Of a stretch of 64,000 nucleotides of DNA, positions 7,636 to 16,173 are shown in pieces. The notes under the pieces were generated by a model, which searched no databases, was not told the DNA's origin, and was given only the letters and a program-made list of their open reading frames with translations. Every line of letters begins with the position of its first letter. Within the stretch, counting starts at the first letter, position 1. Source of the DNA: Roseovarius amoyensis (GTDB lineage Bacteria > Pseudomonadota > Alphaproteobacteria > Rhodobacterales > Rhodobacteraceae); contig NZ_QITQ01000004.1 in NCBI RefSeq assembly GCF_003260265.1, positions 62,001-126,000 on the forward strand. Direction: 5' to 3'. The position numbers and the translations under genes were made by a program.

Positions 7636-8760
7636 ATGGGCCAAACCGAATTCGAGCCCTGGAACGATCCGCAGGCAAAGCCGCTCATCCAGTTTCGCGG
7701 CGTGACCAAGCGGTTCGGCGATTTCACCGCCATCGACAACCAGTCCTTCGATATCTTTGAGCAGGAGTTCTTTGCCCTGCTGGGCCCTTCGGGCTGTGGC
7801 AAGACCACGATGATGCGCATGTTGGCGGGGTTCGAGACCCCGACCGAGGGCACCATCCTGCTGGGCGGCCAGGACATCGCGCCGATCCCGCCCAACCGGC
7901 GCGCGGTGAACATGATGTTCCAGTCCTACGCGCTGTTTCCGCATCTCACCGTCTGGGAAAACATCGCCTTCGGGCTGAAACGCGACCGGCTGGACAAGGA
8001 AAGCATCAAGGCCCGCGTCGCCGAGATGCTGAAACTCACCCGGCTTGAACAGTTCGCCAGCCGCAAGCCGCACCAGATATCCGGCGGCCAGCGGCAGCGG
8101 GTGGCGCTGGCGCGCAGCCTGGCCAAGGCACCCAAGCTGCTGCTGCTGGACGAACCGCTGGGCGCGCTGGATGCCAAGCTGCGTCAGGATACGCAGTTCG
8201 AACTGATGGACATCCAGGAAAAGACCGGCACCACCTTTGTCATTGTCACCCACGACCAGGAAGAGGCGATGACCGTGGCCAGCCGCGTGGCGGTGATGGA
8301 TCACGGCCGTATCGTGCAGGCCGACACACCCGCACGCATCTACGAACAGCCCAATTCGGTCTATGTGGCCGACTTCATCGGCGAGGTCACGATCATCGAC
8401 GGCACCGCCACGCCTGAGGGCGACGGATACGAGATCACCCACGCCGAGGGCCTGCCACCGCTCTTTGTCAAGACCGACAAGAGCTTTGCCAGGGGACAGG
8501 CCTGCCACCTGGCAATCCGCCCCGAAAAGGTGGCAATCTCGGCGGAAAAACCCGATGGGCGGCGCAACATGCTGCGCGGGCGCATTCTGGATATCGCCTA
8601 TCTCGGCAACATCTCGACCTACCTGGTCGAACTGCCGAACGGCAAGATCGTCAAGGCCCAGACCGCCAACACCCGCCGCCTGGCCAACCGTCCCTTTACG
8701 TGGGAGGACGAGGTCTGGCTCAGTTGGTCGGACACCGCCGCCGTCCTGCTGGAGGGCTGA
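7636..8760 (+). CDS. potG: Polyamine ABC transporter ATPase
   Basis: 374 residues, the normal length for PotA/PotG ATPases. Walker A is GPSGCGKTT (50-58), the signature ISGGQ is at 148-152, Walker B LLLLDEP at 168-174, and the switch histidine is H206 in IVTHDQEE. A C-terminal TOBE domain follows from about 285. It energises import through PotH and PotI. An AGGGGGA ribosome-binding site precedes the start. PotH begins three bases after its stop, so the genes are co-transcribed. Confidence 0.93.
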   Translation: MGQTEFEPWNDPQAKPLIQFRGVTKRFGDFTAIDNQSFDIFEQEFFALLGPSGCGKTTMMRMLAGFETPTEGTILLGGQDIAPIPPNRRAVNMMFQSYALFPHLTVWENIAFGLKRDRLDKESIKARVAEMLKLTRLEQFASRKPHQISGGQRQRVALARSLAKAPKLLLLDEPLGALDAKLRQDTQFELMDIQEKTGTTFVIVTHDQEEAMTVASRVAVMDHGRIVQADTPARIYEQPNSVYVADFIGEVTIIDGTATPEGDGYEITHAEGLPPLFVKTDKSFARGQACHLAIRPEKVAISAEKPDGRRNMLRGRILDIAYLGNISTYLVELPNGKIVKAQTANTRRLANRPFTWEDEVWLSWSDTAAVLLEG

Positions 8761-8763
8761 GCG

Positions 8764-9654
8764 ATGCGCCGCGCGATTCTCATCCTCGTTCCATATCTCT
8801 GGCTGCTGGCGCTTTTCCTGGTGCCGTTCCTGATCGTTCTCAAGATCAGCCTCAGCGACGCAGAGCTGTCCATTCCACCCTATACGCCAAAGCTCGACCT
8901 CACGGCCGGGTGGGCGGGGATCAAGGAATTCCTCGCCGGGCTCGATTTCGAGAATTTCGAGTTCCTGACCACCGATGATCTGTACTGGAAGGCATATCTG
9001 TCATCGCTGCAGATCGCCGTCATATCCACCGTGATGTCCCTGCTGGTCGGCTATCCCATCGCCTATGGCATGGCCAACGCGCCCGACCACTGGCGGCCGA
9101 CCCTGATGATGCTGGTGATCCTGCCGTTCTGGACCAGTTTCCTGATCCGGGTCTATTCGTGGATGGGGATTCTGTCGACCGAGGGGTATCTTAACCAGTT
9201 GCTCATCGGTATGGGGCTGATCTCCGAGCCGCTGACGATCCTCAACACCAATACCGCTGTCTATATCGGCATCGTCTACACCTACCTGCCGTTCATGATC
9301 CTGCCGGTCTACTCGGCGCTTGAACGCATGGATGCGTCGCTGTTGGAGGCCGCCGAGGATCTGGGTTGTTCGCGCATCACGGCCTTTTGGCTGGTGACGG
9401 TGCCGCTGTCCAGGAACGGCATCATCGCCGGATGTTTCCTGGTCTTCATCCCCGCCATCGGCGAATTCGTCATTCCCTCGCTGCTGGGCGGGTCGCGCAC
9501 GCTTATGATCGGCAAGGTCTTGTGGGAGGAATTCTTCAACAACCGCGACTGGCCGGTCGCCTCGACCGTGGCGGTGATCCTGCTGCTGATCCTGATCATT
9601 CCGATCATCCTGTTCCAGCGAAACGAGCAGAAACAGAGGGAGGCAGAGGGATGA
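8764..9654 (+). CDS. potH: Polyamine ABC transporter permease
   Basis: 296 residues, an integral inner-membrane permease of the binding-protein-dependent type. The first membrane span is at about residues 5-25, and five more lie between about 80 and 290. The EAA coupling loop appears as LEAAEDLGCSRITAFWLVTVP, where it docks on PotG. A ribosome-binding site GGAGGG overlaps the end of potG. It pairs with PotI to form the channel. The 163-base gap to potI is unusual within this operon and contains a dispersed repeat. Confidence 0.9.
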   Translation: MRRAILILVPYLWLLALFLVPFLIVLKISLSDAELSIPPYTPKLDLTAGWAGIKEFLAGLDFENFEFLTTDDLYWKAYLSSLQIAVISTVMSLLVGYPIAYGMANAPDHWRPTLMMLVILPFWTSFLIRVYSWMGILSTEGYLNQLLIGMGLISEPLTILNTNTAVYIGIVYTYLPFMILPVYSALERMDASLLEAAEDLGCSRITAFWLVTVPLSRNGIIAGCFLVFIPAIGEFVIPSLLGGSRTLMIGKVLWEEFFNNRDWPVASTVAVILLLILIIPIILFQRNEQKQREAEG

Positions 9655-9731
9655 TCCACCTTGCACAACACGCCGCAGGCGCCGTGCCGGAACGCATGAA
9701 AGCATCTCGCGCTCAATCGGCTTTGAACCGT

Positions 9732-9770
9732 CCGGCCCGCTTGCGGGCCGAGCATGCGCCCACCCGGGCG
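9732..9770. repeat. Dispersed intergenic repeat, copy 1 (inside potH-potI)
   Basis: A 39-base GC-rich element contains the self-complementary CGGCCCGCTTGCGGGCCG followed by GCATGCGCC and CACCCGGGCG. A second copy lies at 63628-63670, with 36 of 39 bases matching by eye and one 4-base indel. It lies inside the potH-potI spacer. Confidence 0.6.
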
Positions 9771-9817
9771 GCCACATGCTCCCCAGATGCAGAGCTTCAA
9801 GTGCGGAGGCCACGCGC

Positions 9818-10633
9818 ATGAGACGCATGACCTGGTTCAACGCCACGTCCCTGACGCTGGGCTTTGCCTTTCTCTACCTGCCGATGGTCATCCTGATCGT
9901 CTACAGCTTCAACGCGTCCAAGCTGGTCACTGTCTGGGCGGGGTTCTCGACCCGCTGGTACGCCACGCTGTTGCAGAACGAGGCGTTTCTGGATGCCGCC
10001 TGGGTCACGCTGCGGGTGGCGGTGATCAGTTCCACCATCGCCACCATCCTCGGCACGATGGCGGCCTATGTGCTGGTGCGCGCCGGCCGCTTTGCCGGGC
10101 GCACACTGTTCTCGGGCATGATCTATGCGCCGCTGGTGATGCCAGAGGTGATCACCGGCCTGTCGCTGCTTCTGCTCTTCATCGGCATCGGGCTTGACCG
10201 GGGCGTGCTGACGATCGTGCTGGCGCATACGACGTTCTCGATGTGCTATGTCTCGGTCGTGGTCTCGTCGCGGCTGGTCAGCTTTGACCGCTCGCTGGAA
10301 GAGGCCGCGCTCGATCTCGGTTGCAGCCCGGCCGAGGCGTTCCGTCTTGTCACCCTGCCGATCATCGCGCCGGCGGTGATTTCGGGCTGGCTTTTGGCGT
10401 TTACCCTGTCGCTCGACGACCTGGTGATTGCGTCGTTCACTGCAGGGCCATCCTCGACCACGCTGCCGATCAAGATCTGGTCGTCGATCCGCCTGGGGGT
10501 CAGCCCCGAGATCAACGCGCTTTCGACCATCCTGATCGGCATCGTGTCGGCCGGGGTTATCACCGCCTCGCTGATCACCAAGCGGGCATCGCTGCGCCAG
10601 CAGGCCGACGAACAGGCCGCACAGCGCACATGA
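9818..10633 (+). CDS. potI: Polyamine ABC transporter permease
   Basis: 271 residues from the ATG at 9818, which has GGAGG eight bases upstream. Six predicted membrane spans are seen, and an EAA loop (LEEAALDLGCSPAEAFRLVTLP, read across its length) contacts PotG. It forms the heterodimeric channel with PotH. Its stop overlaps the start of the FAD oxidoreductase gene as ATGA, so import and oxidation are translationally coupled. Confidence 0.9.
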   Translation: MRRMTWFNATSLTLGFAFLYLPMVILIVYSFNASKLVTVWAGFSTRWYATLLQNEAFLDAAWVTLRVAVISSTIATILGTMAAYVLVRAGRFAGRTLFSGMIYAPLVMPEVITGLSLLLLFIGIGLDRGVLTIVLAHTTFSMCYVSVVVSSRLVSFDRSLEEAALDLGCSPAEAFRLVTLPIIAPAVISGWLLAFTLSLDDLVIASFTAGPSSTTLPIKIWSSIRLGVSPEINALSTILIGIVSAGVITASLITKRASLRQQADEQAAQRT

Positions 10634-11970
10634 CCGACCTCTCCCGTATATGGGAGCCGGCGACCTATGGCCCCGGCCCCATCCGCGATTGCTGGTGGGG
10701 CCAGGACGTACCCCCCGGCGACTGGCCTGCGCTGACCGGCGAGGCACGCACCCAGGTGGCGGTGATCGGCGCGGGCTATACCGGCCTCTCTGCCGCGCTG
10801 CATCTGGCTGAGGCGGGCGCCGAGGTCACCGTGCTTGAAGCCGAGCATCCCTTTTGGGGCGCATCGGGGCGCAATGGCGGCTTTTGCTGCCTGGGTGGGG
10901 CCAAGGCCGACCACGCCACCATCGCCCGCAAGTTCGGCGAGGCCGAGGCGCGCGCCCTCGCCCGGGCCGAGCGCGCGGCGGTCGAGCTGGTCGATGCGAC
11001 CATCGCCCGCCTCGGCCTCGACGTGGACCGCCATTCCGAGGGGGAAACCCGGCTTGCCCACCGCCCCCGCGACGCCGAGGCGATGCGCGCCGGCATTTCC
11101 CATATCCGCGACCTTTACGGCGTCACGCCCACATTCCTTTCCCGTGCCGACCTGCCCGGGGCCGGCATGACCGGCCCGTTTCACGGTGCGCTGACAATAC
11201 CATTGGGCTTTGCTCTCAACCCGCGCAAATACGCCGCCGGGCTGGCGCGGGCCGCCAGCGATGCCGGTGCCGTCATCCACGGGCACAGCGCGGTGATACG
11301 GGTCGAGCCCGCCACCGGCGGCGGCCACGTCCTGCACACCGCGCAGGGTAAGCTGCGCGCCGATCGCCTGATCGTGGCGACCAACGGCTATAGCTCGGAA
11401 AACCTGCCGCCGTGGTTGGCCGGGCGATATCTGCCCACGCAATCCAGCGTTCTGGTCACCCGCCCGTTGAGCGATGACGAACTGGCCGCGCAGGGCTGGA
11501 CCACGCACCAGATGTGCTATGATACCCGCCACCTGCTGCATTATTTCCGCCTGATGCCCGATAACCGGATGCTGTTCGGCATGCGCGGCGGGCTGGCGCA
11601 CACACCCCGCGCCGAGACCGCGATCCGTGCCAAAATCCGTGCCGATTTCGACGCGATGTTCCCCGCCTGGAGTGAGGTGGCAACGCCACATTACTGGTCT
11701 GGCCTAGTTTGCCTGTCGCGTGACCTGCTGCCCTATGCCGGCCCGATCCCGGGGCTCAAGGGCGCATTCGCGGGCTTTGCCTGGCATGGCAATGGGGTGG
11801 CGATGGGCACCCATGCCGGTGCGATCCTGGCCGACCTGGCGCTGGACCGCACGCCCCAACGCCCCTGGCCCGCGCCGATGCGCCACACGCCGCGCCGCTT
11901 TCCGCTGGGACGCTTCCGGCGGTTGCTGATGCGCCCCGCCTATCTGCGCTATTGGCTGTCCGACTTCTGA
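10630..11970 (+). CDS. FAD-dependent amine/gamma-glutamylputrescine oxidoreductase-like (DAO family)
   Basis: 446 residues with a DAO-type FAD fold. A Rossmann dinucleotide motif VAVIGAGYTGLSAALHLAEA lies at 43-62, with the ribose-binding glutamate at E70. GASGRNGGFCC follows it, a signature of the PuuB/OrdL group. The C-terminal FAD contact is GFAWHGNGVAMGTHAG. PuuB oxidises gamma-glutamylputrescine in the Puu pathway, but no puuA, puuC or puuD is in the window. The true substrate may be a free polyamine or another secondary amine. It is the last gene of potFGHI, coupled to potI. Only the family is secure. Confidence 0.78.
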   Translation: MTDLSRIWEPATYGPGPIRDCWWGQDVPPGDWPALTGEARTQVAVIGAGYTGLSAALHLAEAGAEVTVLEAEHPFWGASGRNGGFCCLGGAKADHATIARKFGEAEARALARAERAAVELVDATIARLGLDVDRHSEGETRLAHRPRDAEAMRAGISHIRDLYGVTPTFLSRADLPGAGMTGPFHGALTIPLGFALNPRKYAAGLARAASDAGAVIHGHSAVIRVEPATGGGHVLHTAQGKLRADRLIVATNGYSSENLPPWLAGRYLPTQSSVLVTRPLSDDELAAQGWTTHQMCYDTRHLLHYFRLMPDNRMLFGMRGGLAHTPRAETAIRAKIRADFDAMFPAWSEVATPHYWSGLVCLSRDLLPYAGPIPGLKGAFAGFAWHGNGVAMGTHAGAILADLALDRTPQRPWPAPMRHTPRRFPLGRFRRLLMRPAYLRYWLSDF

Positions 11971-11975
11971 GTCGA

Positions 11976-12941
11976 TCAGCCGTGCGGCGTCTTGACCCGC
12001 CGTGTCCGACCGCGCTGCAATCCCAGCCGGTGTTCGCGCAGGATGATGACAATGCCGGCAACGATGATCACCGCCGCCCCCAACAGCATGTTCGACGTTG
12101 GCACTTCGTCAAAAACCACGTAGCCAATCACCAGCGCGAACAGCATCGAGGCGTAGTCGAACGGCGCGATCACGCTGGCATCTGCGAACCGGTAGGAAGA
12201 GGTCATCAATATCTGCCCCAACCCCCCCAGCAGCCCGGCCATGATCAGCATCACCGCCTCGCGCGGCGCCGGCACCACCCAGCCGAATGGCACCGTCAGC
12301 AACGACAACAGCGTCGCGGTCAATGAAAAATAGAACACGATGGCGCTGGTCTGTTCGGTGCGCACCATCTTGCGGATATAAATCTGCGCCAGCGCCGCAC
12401 AGGTCGCCCCACCCAGCACCACCACCGCGCCCACTGCCTCGGCCGTCTGCACCGTGGGGCCATCCAGCATCGTCAGGCGCGGCAACAGCACGATCACCAC
12501 CCCCACCATGCCAAGTGCCACCGCGCCCAGGCGAAAGACACCCACCTTTTCGTCCAGGAACATTGCCGCAAAGACCACCACCAGCAACGGCGCGGCATAG
12601 CCCAGCGCCGTAACCTCGGGCAGCGGCAGCAGGCCAAGCCCGGCAAAGCTCAGCCCCATCGCCGAGGTGCCGACAAAACCGCGCCAGAAGTGTCCCATGG
12701 GCGAGGTTACCTTCAACCCGGTGCGCAGGTCGCGCCGCACTGCCAGCCAGATCAGGATCACCGGAATGGCAAAGAACGAGCGAAAGAACACCGCCTCGCC
12801 GGGCGGAACGTGATCGGCCGACGCCTTGATCAGCGACGCCATCACCACGAACAACAGCACCGCGCCCAGTTTCAGCGCGATCCCCTTGAGCGGCCTGACG
12901 GCGCCGGGTTCGTCGTCTGCGTTGCCGGCTGTCAGTCCCAA
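11976..12941 (-). CDS. EamA/DMT-family transporter
   Basis: 321 residues with about ten hydrophobic helices in two EamA repeats (residues about 20-155 and 170-305). This is the drug/metabolite transporter topology used for metabolite or amino-acid export. The only plausible start is TTG at 12941, which overlaps the end of tdh by ten bases; the next ATG lies inside the first helix. It is the distal member of kbl-PLP enzyme-tdh-eamA. A role in exporting an amino acid related to threonine or glycine is a guess from context. Confidence 0.8.
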   Translation of the reverse strand: MGLTAGNADDEPGAVRPLKGIALKLGAVLLFVVMASLIKASADHVPPGEAVFFRSFFAIPVILIWLAVRRDLRTGLKVTSPMGHFWRGFVGTSAMGLSFAGLGLLPLPEVTALGYAAPLLVVVFAAMFLDEKVGVFRLGAVALGMVGVVIVLLPRLTMLDGPTVQTAEAVGAVVVLGGATCAALAQIYIRKMVRTEQTSAIVFYFSLTATLLSLLTVPFGWVVPAPREAVMLIMAGLLGGLGQILMTSSYRFADASVIAPFDYASMLFALVIGYVVFDEVPTSNMLLGAAVIIVAGIVIILREHRLGLQRGRTRRVKTPHG

Positions 12942-13969
12942 TCCATCACAACCTTGCCTGAATCGCCCGAAATCATCGCGGCAAAGCCCTCTTCAAAATC
13001 ATCGATTGAAATCCTGTGGGTAATCACCCCGGAAATATCCAGCCCCGATTGGACCAATGCAATCATCTTGTACCAGGTTTCGTACATTTCCCGGCCATAG
13101 ATGCCCTTGATATGCAGCATCTTGAAGATGACGCTGTTCCAGTCGACCGGGAATTCGGTCGGCGCGATACCCAGCAGCGCGACCTTGCCGCCATTGTTCA
13201 TCCGCGCGATCATCTGCTGCATGGCGGCGCTTGCACCAGACATTTCCAGCCCAACGTCGAAACCCTCGGTCATGCCGATTTCATCCATGACGTCGCGCAG
13301 CTGCTGCTTGCTGACATCGACGACGTAGGGCACGCCCATCTTGCGCGCCAGGTCCAGCCGGTAGGGGTTGATATCGGTGATCACCACCTTGCGCGCGCCG
13401 GCCTTGGCGGCCACCAGCGCCCCCATGATGCCGATCGGCCCCGCCCCGGTAACCAGCACGTCCTCGCCCACCAGGTCAAAGCTCAGCGCGGTATGCACGG
13501 CGTTGCCGAACGGGTCGAAGATGGCGGCGACCTCGTCGGGAATGTCCTCGGGGATCGGCACGACATTGCTTTCGGGAATGCACAGGTATTCGGCAAAACT
13601 GCCGGGGCGCTGAACCCCCACGCCGCGGGTGTTACGGCACAGGTGCCCGCGCCCGGCGCGACAGTTGCGACAGGTGCCACAGACGATGTGCCCCTCGCCC
13701 GAAACCCGCTGGCCGATGCGGTACTTGGTGGCCGCCGCGCCCATGTCGGCGATCTCGCCCACGAATTCGTGCCCCACGACCATTGGCACCGGCACGGTCT
13801 TGGCGCTGAATTCGTCCCATTTCCAGATATGCACGTCGGTGCCGCAGATGGCTGACTTGCGGACCCGGATCAGAACGTCACTCGGCCCCGGTTCGGGCAC
13901 TGGCACGCGCTCCATCCACAGCCCCGGCTCGGGGCGTGACTTGACCAGTGCCTTCATGTCGTTCCGCAT
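12932..13969 (-). CDS. tdh: L-threonine 3-dehydrogenase
   Basis: 345 residues from the ATG at 13969 (GGGAG eight bases upstream). The ATG at 13957 would give the 341-residue length of the E. coli enzyme. It is a zinc medium-chain dehydrogenase. The catalytic zinc site includes AICGTDVH (C42) and GHEFVGE, the structural zinc loop is [15 protein letters not shown], and the NAD motif is [12 protein letters not shown]. Segments such as [20 protein letters not shown] are near-diagnostic of Tdh. It oxidises threonine to 2-amino-3-ketobutyrate, the substrate of Kbl encoded 0.9 kb upstream in the same operon. The reaction is cytoplasmic and yields glycine and acetyl-CoA overall. Confidence 0.95.
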   Translation of the reverse strand: MRNDMKALVKSRPEPGLWMERVPVPEPGPSDVLIRVRKSAICGTDVHIWKWDEFSAKTVPVPMVVGHEFVGEIADMGAAATKYRIGQRVSGEGHIVCGTCRNCRAGRGHLCRNTRGVGVQRPGSFAEYLCIPESNVVPIPEDIPDEVAAIFDPFGNAVHTALSFDLVGEDVLVTGAGPIGIMGALVAAKAGARKVVITDINPYRLDLARKMGVPYVVDVSKQQLRDVMDEIGMTEGFDVGLEMSGASAAMQQMIARMNNGGKVALLGIAPTEFPVDWNSVIFKMLHIKGIYGREMYETWYKMIALVQSGLDISGVITHRISIDDFEEGFAAMISGDSGKVVMDWD

Positions 13970-13974
13970 GATGT

Positions 13975-14895
13975 CTACTCCCACAAATCCGTGCTGAGAT
14001 ATTTGAGCCCGCTGTCGCAAACCAGAAAGGCCACGACGCCGCCCTTTTCCGCACCCTGCAACAGCCGCACCGCCGCCGCCAGATTGGCGCCGGCCGAATA
14101 GCCGCCGAATATGCCCTCGGTCTTGGCCAGCAGGCGCGCATTCTCGGTCGCCTCGGCACCGGAAACAGTCACTGTTCCTGCCAGATCGGCCCCGTCGAGT
14201 TGGGGCAGGTGCGCCATCGCATAGCCCCCGCCCTGGATCGGATGCGCCGGGTTGTCGGGCTCGACCGCGTAGACCCGCACCCCGCGCGGCAGCAGGTACC
14301 GGGCCGCCCCGCCCAGCGTGCCGCCCGACCCGACAAAATCGCAAAACGCCGTCACCTGGCCGTCGCTCTGTTCCCAGATCTCGGGCGCGGTGCCGGCGGC
14401 GTGGGCATCGGCATTGCCCGGCAGCGCGAACTGGTCGGCGCGAAAGGCGCCGCGCTCGGTCGTGATCCGCTGCGCCGCCTCTTCGACCAGCGCCAGATCC
14501 TCGCCCGACACCTCGCCCCGGCGCGACCCTTTGGCCTGCGGCACCAGCACCACCTCGGCGCCCAGCGCCCGCATCATCCGCGCGCGCTCCTCGGAATTGC
14601 CCGTGCTCATCACCGCGACAAAGGGATGCCCCATCACCGCACAGACAATAGCCAGACCCGTGCCCATGTTGCCCGAGGTCAGCTCCACCACCGTCTGCCC
14701 CTCGGCCAGCGCGCCGCTGGCACGTGCCTGCTCGATGATGCTGCGCGCGGCGCGGTCCTTTTTCGAGAACCCGGGGTTGAGGTAGTCGAGCTTGGCCAAA
14801 AGCCGGCCCTCGAGTTCCAATTCGTCACTGATCCGGCCCAATTCGACCAGTGGCGTGCCGCCGATGGCCGCCACGACCGATGGCAGAACAGTCAC
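13975..14895 (-). CDS. PLP fold-II enzyme, cysteine synthase family, between kbl and tdh
   Basis: 306 residues; the GTG start overlaps the kbl stop (GTGA). It has cysteine synthase-type PLP binding: the Schiff-base lysine is in [10 protein letters not shown] (K46), the substrate loop is TSGNMG (73-78), and the phosphate loop is GSGGTLGG (from 189). The usual SVK around the lysine is SKK, and the loop is TSGNMG rather than TSGNTG, so it is a divergent member. It may not be an O-acetylserine sulfhydrylase. It begins five bases before tdh begins and is coupled to kbl, which suggests a substrate near threonine, serine or their ketone intermediates. The reaction is not known to me. Confidence 0.7.
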   Translation of the reverse strand: MTVLPSVVAAIGGTPLVELGRISDELELEGRLLAKLDYLNPGFSKKDRAARSIIEQARASGALAEGQTVVELTSGNMGTGLAIVCAVMGHPFVAVMSTGNSEERARMMRALGAEVVLVPQAKGSRRGEVSGEDLALVEEAAQRITTERGAFRADQFALPGNADAHAAGTAPEIWEQSDGQVTAFCDFVGSGGTLGGAARYLLPRGVRVYAVEPDNPAHPIQGGGYAMAHLPQLDGADLAGTVTVSGAEATENARLLAKTEGIFGGYSAGANLAAAVRLLQGAEKGGVVAFLVCDSGLKYLSTDLWE

Positions 14896-16091
14896 GAAAT
14901 CACGCCGAGTTCGCGCCCGACCCCCTCAAACGCGTCAATCGCACGGTCCAGCATCTCGCGCGTCAGGCCTGCGCTCATCTGCGTGCGAATGCGGTCCTGC
15001 CCCTTGGGCACCACCGGAAAGCTGAAGGCGGTGACATAGACGCCCCGTTCGCCCAGCCTCGCGGCCATTTCCTGCGCCAGTTTGGGGTCGCGCAGCATCA
15101 CCGGCACGATGGCGTGTTCGCCCGGCAGCAGCTCGAACCCAAGCGCGCCCATGCGCGCCCGGAAATGCGCCGCGTTATCCCACAGCCGCGCACGCAGATC
15201 GTCGCCGCGTTCGTCGAGCAGGTCGAACACCTTCAGCGAGGCCCCGGCGATCACCGGCGCCAGCGTGTTGGAAAAGAGATAGGGCCGCGACCGCTGGCGC
15301 AACCAGTCGACCACCCGCGCCGAGGCCGCCGTATACCCGCCCGAGGCCCCGCCCAGCGCCTTGCCCAGCGTCCCGGTCAGGATGTCGACCCGCCCCATGA
15401 CGCCGCAATGTTCAGGGCTGCCTCGCCCGCTGGCGCCGACAAAGCCGGTGGCGTGGCAGTCATCGACCATCACCATCGCGTCATAGCGTTCGGCCAGGTC
15501 GCAGATCTCGTCCAGCCTGGCGTAATAACCGTCCATCGAGAACACGCCGTCGGTGGCGATCAGCCGGTGCCGCGCACCGCTGGCCTCTTTCAGACAGCGT
15601 TCCAGGTCGGCCATGTCGGAATTGGCGTAACGGTACCGCTGCGCCTTGCACAGACGCACCCCGTCGATGATGCTGGCATGGTTGAGCGCATCCGAGATCA
15701 CCGCGTCCTCTGGGCCAAGAATCGTCTCGAACAAGCCCGCATTGGCGTCGAACGCGGCAGCATAAAGGATAGCATCCTCCATCCCCAGGAACCCGGCGAT
15801 GCGCGCCTCCAGCGCCTTGTGCTCTTCCTGCGTGCCGCAGATGAACCGCACCGACGCCATACCGAACCCGTAACGATCAAGCGCCGCATGACCCGCGGCG
15901 ATCAGTTCAGGGTCGTCGGCCAGCCCGAGATAGTTGTTGGCACACAGGTTGATCATCTCGCGCCCGTCGGCAAGCGTCACCTCGCCCGCCTGCGGACTGG
16001 TGATCACCCGCTCGGACTTATACAGCCCGCTCTCTTTCAGCTCTTCCAGCCGCCCGTCGATATCGGCATCGAATCTCTGTCCTGCGCGCAT
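14892..16091 (-). CDS. kbl: 2-amino-3-ketobutyrate CoA ligase (glycine C-acetyltransferase)
   Basis: 399 residues from the ATG at 16091, matching the length of E. coli Kbl. It belongs to the alpha-oxoamine synthase family (fold type I). [12 protein letters not shown] supplies the PLP-ring aspartate and histidine, and [15 protein letters not shown] supplies the Schiff-base lysine. [15 protein letters not shown] near the N-terminus is a family signature. It cleaves 2-amino-3-ketobutyrate with CoA to glycine and acetyl-CoA, completing the Tdh pathway. It is first in the kbl-PLP enzyme-tdh-eamA operon. Confidence 0.93.
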   Translation of the reverse strand: MRAGQRFDADIDGRLEELKESGLYKSERVITSPQAGEVTLADGREMINLCANNYLGLADDPELIAAGHAALDRYGFGMASVRFICGTQEEHKALEARIAGFLGMEDAILYAAAFDANAGLFETILGPEDAVISDALNHASIIDGVRLCKAQRYRYANSDMADLERCLKEASGARHRLIATDGVFSMDGYYARLDEICDLAERYDAMVMVDDCHATGFVGASGRGSPEHCGVMGRVDILTGTLGKALGGASGGYTAASARVVDWLRQRSRPYLFSNTLAPVIAGASLKVFDLLDERGDDLRARLWDNAAHFRARMGALGFELLPGEHAIVPVMLRDPKLAQEMAARLGERGVYVTAFSFPVVPKGQDRIRTQMSAGLTREMLDRAIDAFEGVGRELGVIS

Positions 16092-16173
16092 ACCAATGTC
16101 CCTTTGGTTCTCGTGTCCCAGTCCGAATAGCCCGTCTGTACGGGGGATGAAATCCGCAATGCGGGGCGTGCCC

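Noticed and set aside
12932..14344. tdh frame extended 125 codons upstream
   Set aside because: The extension overlaps the PLP enzyme gene, and the ATG at 13969 has a good ribosome-binding site and matches the length of known Tdh.
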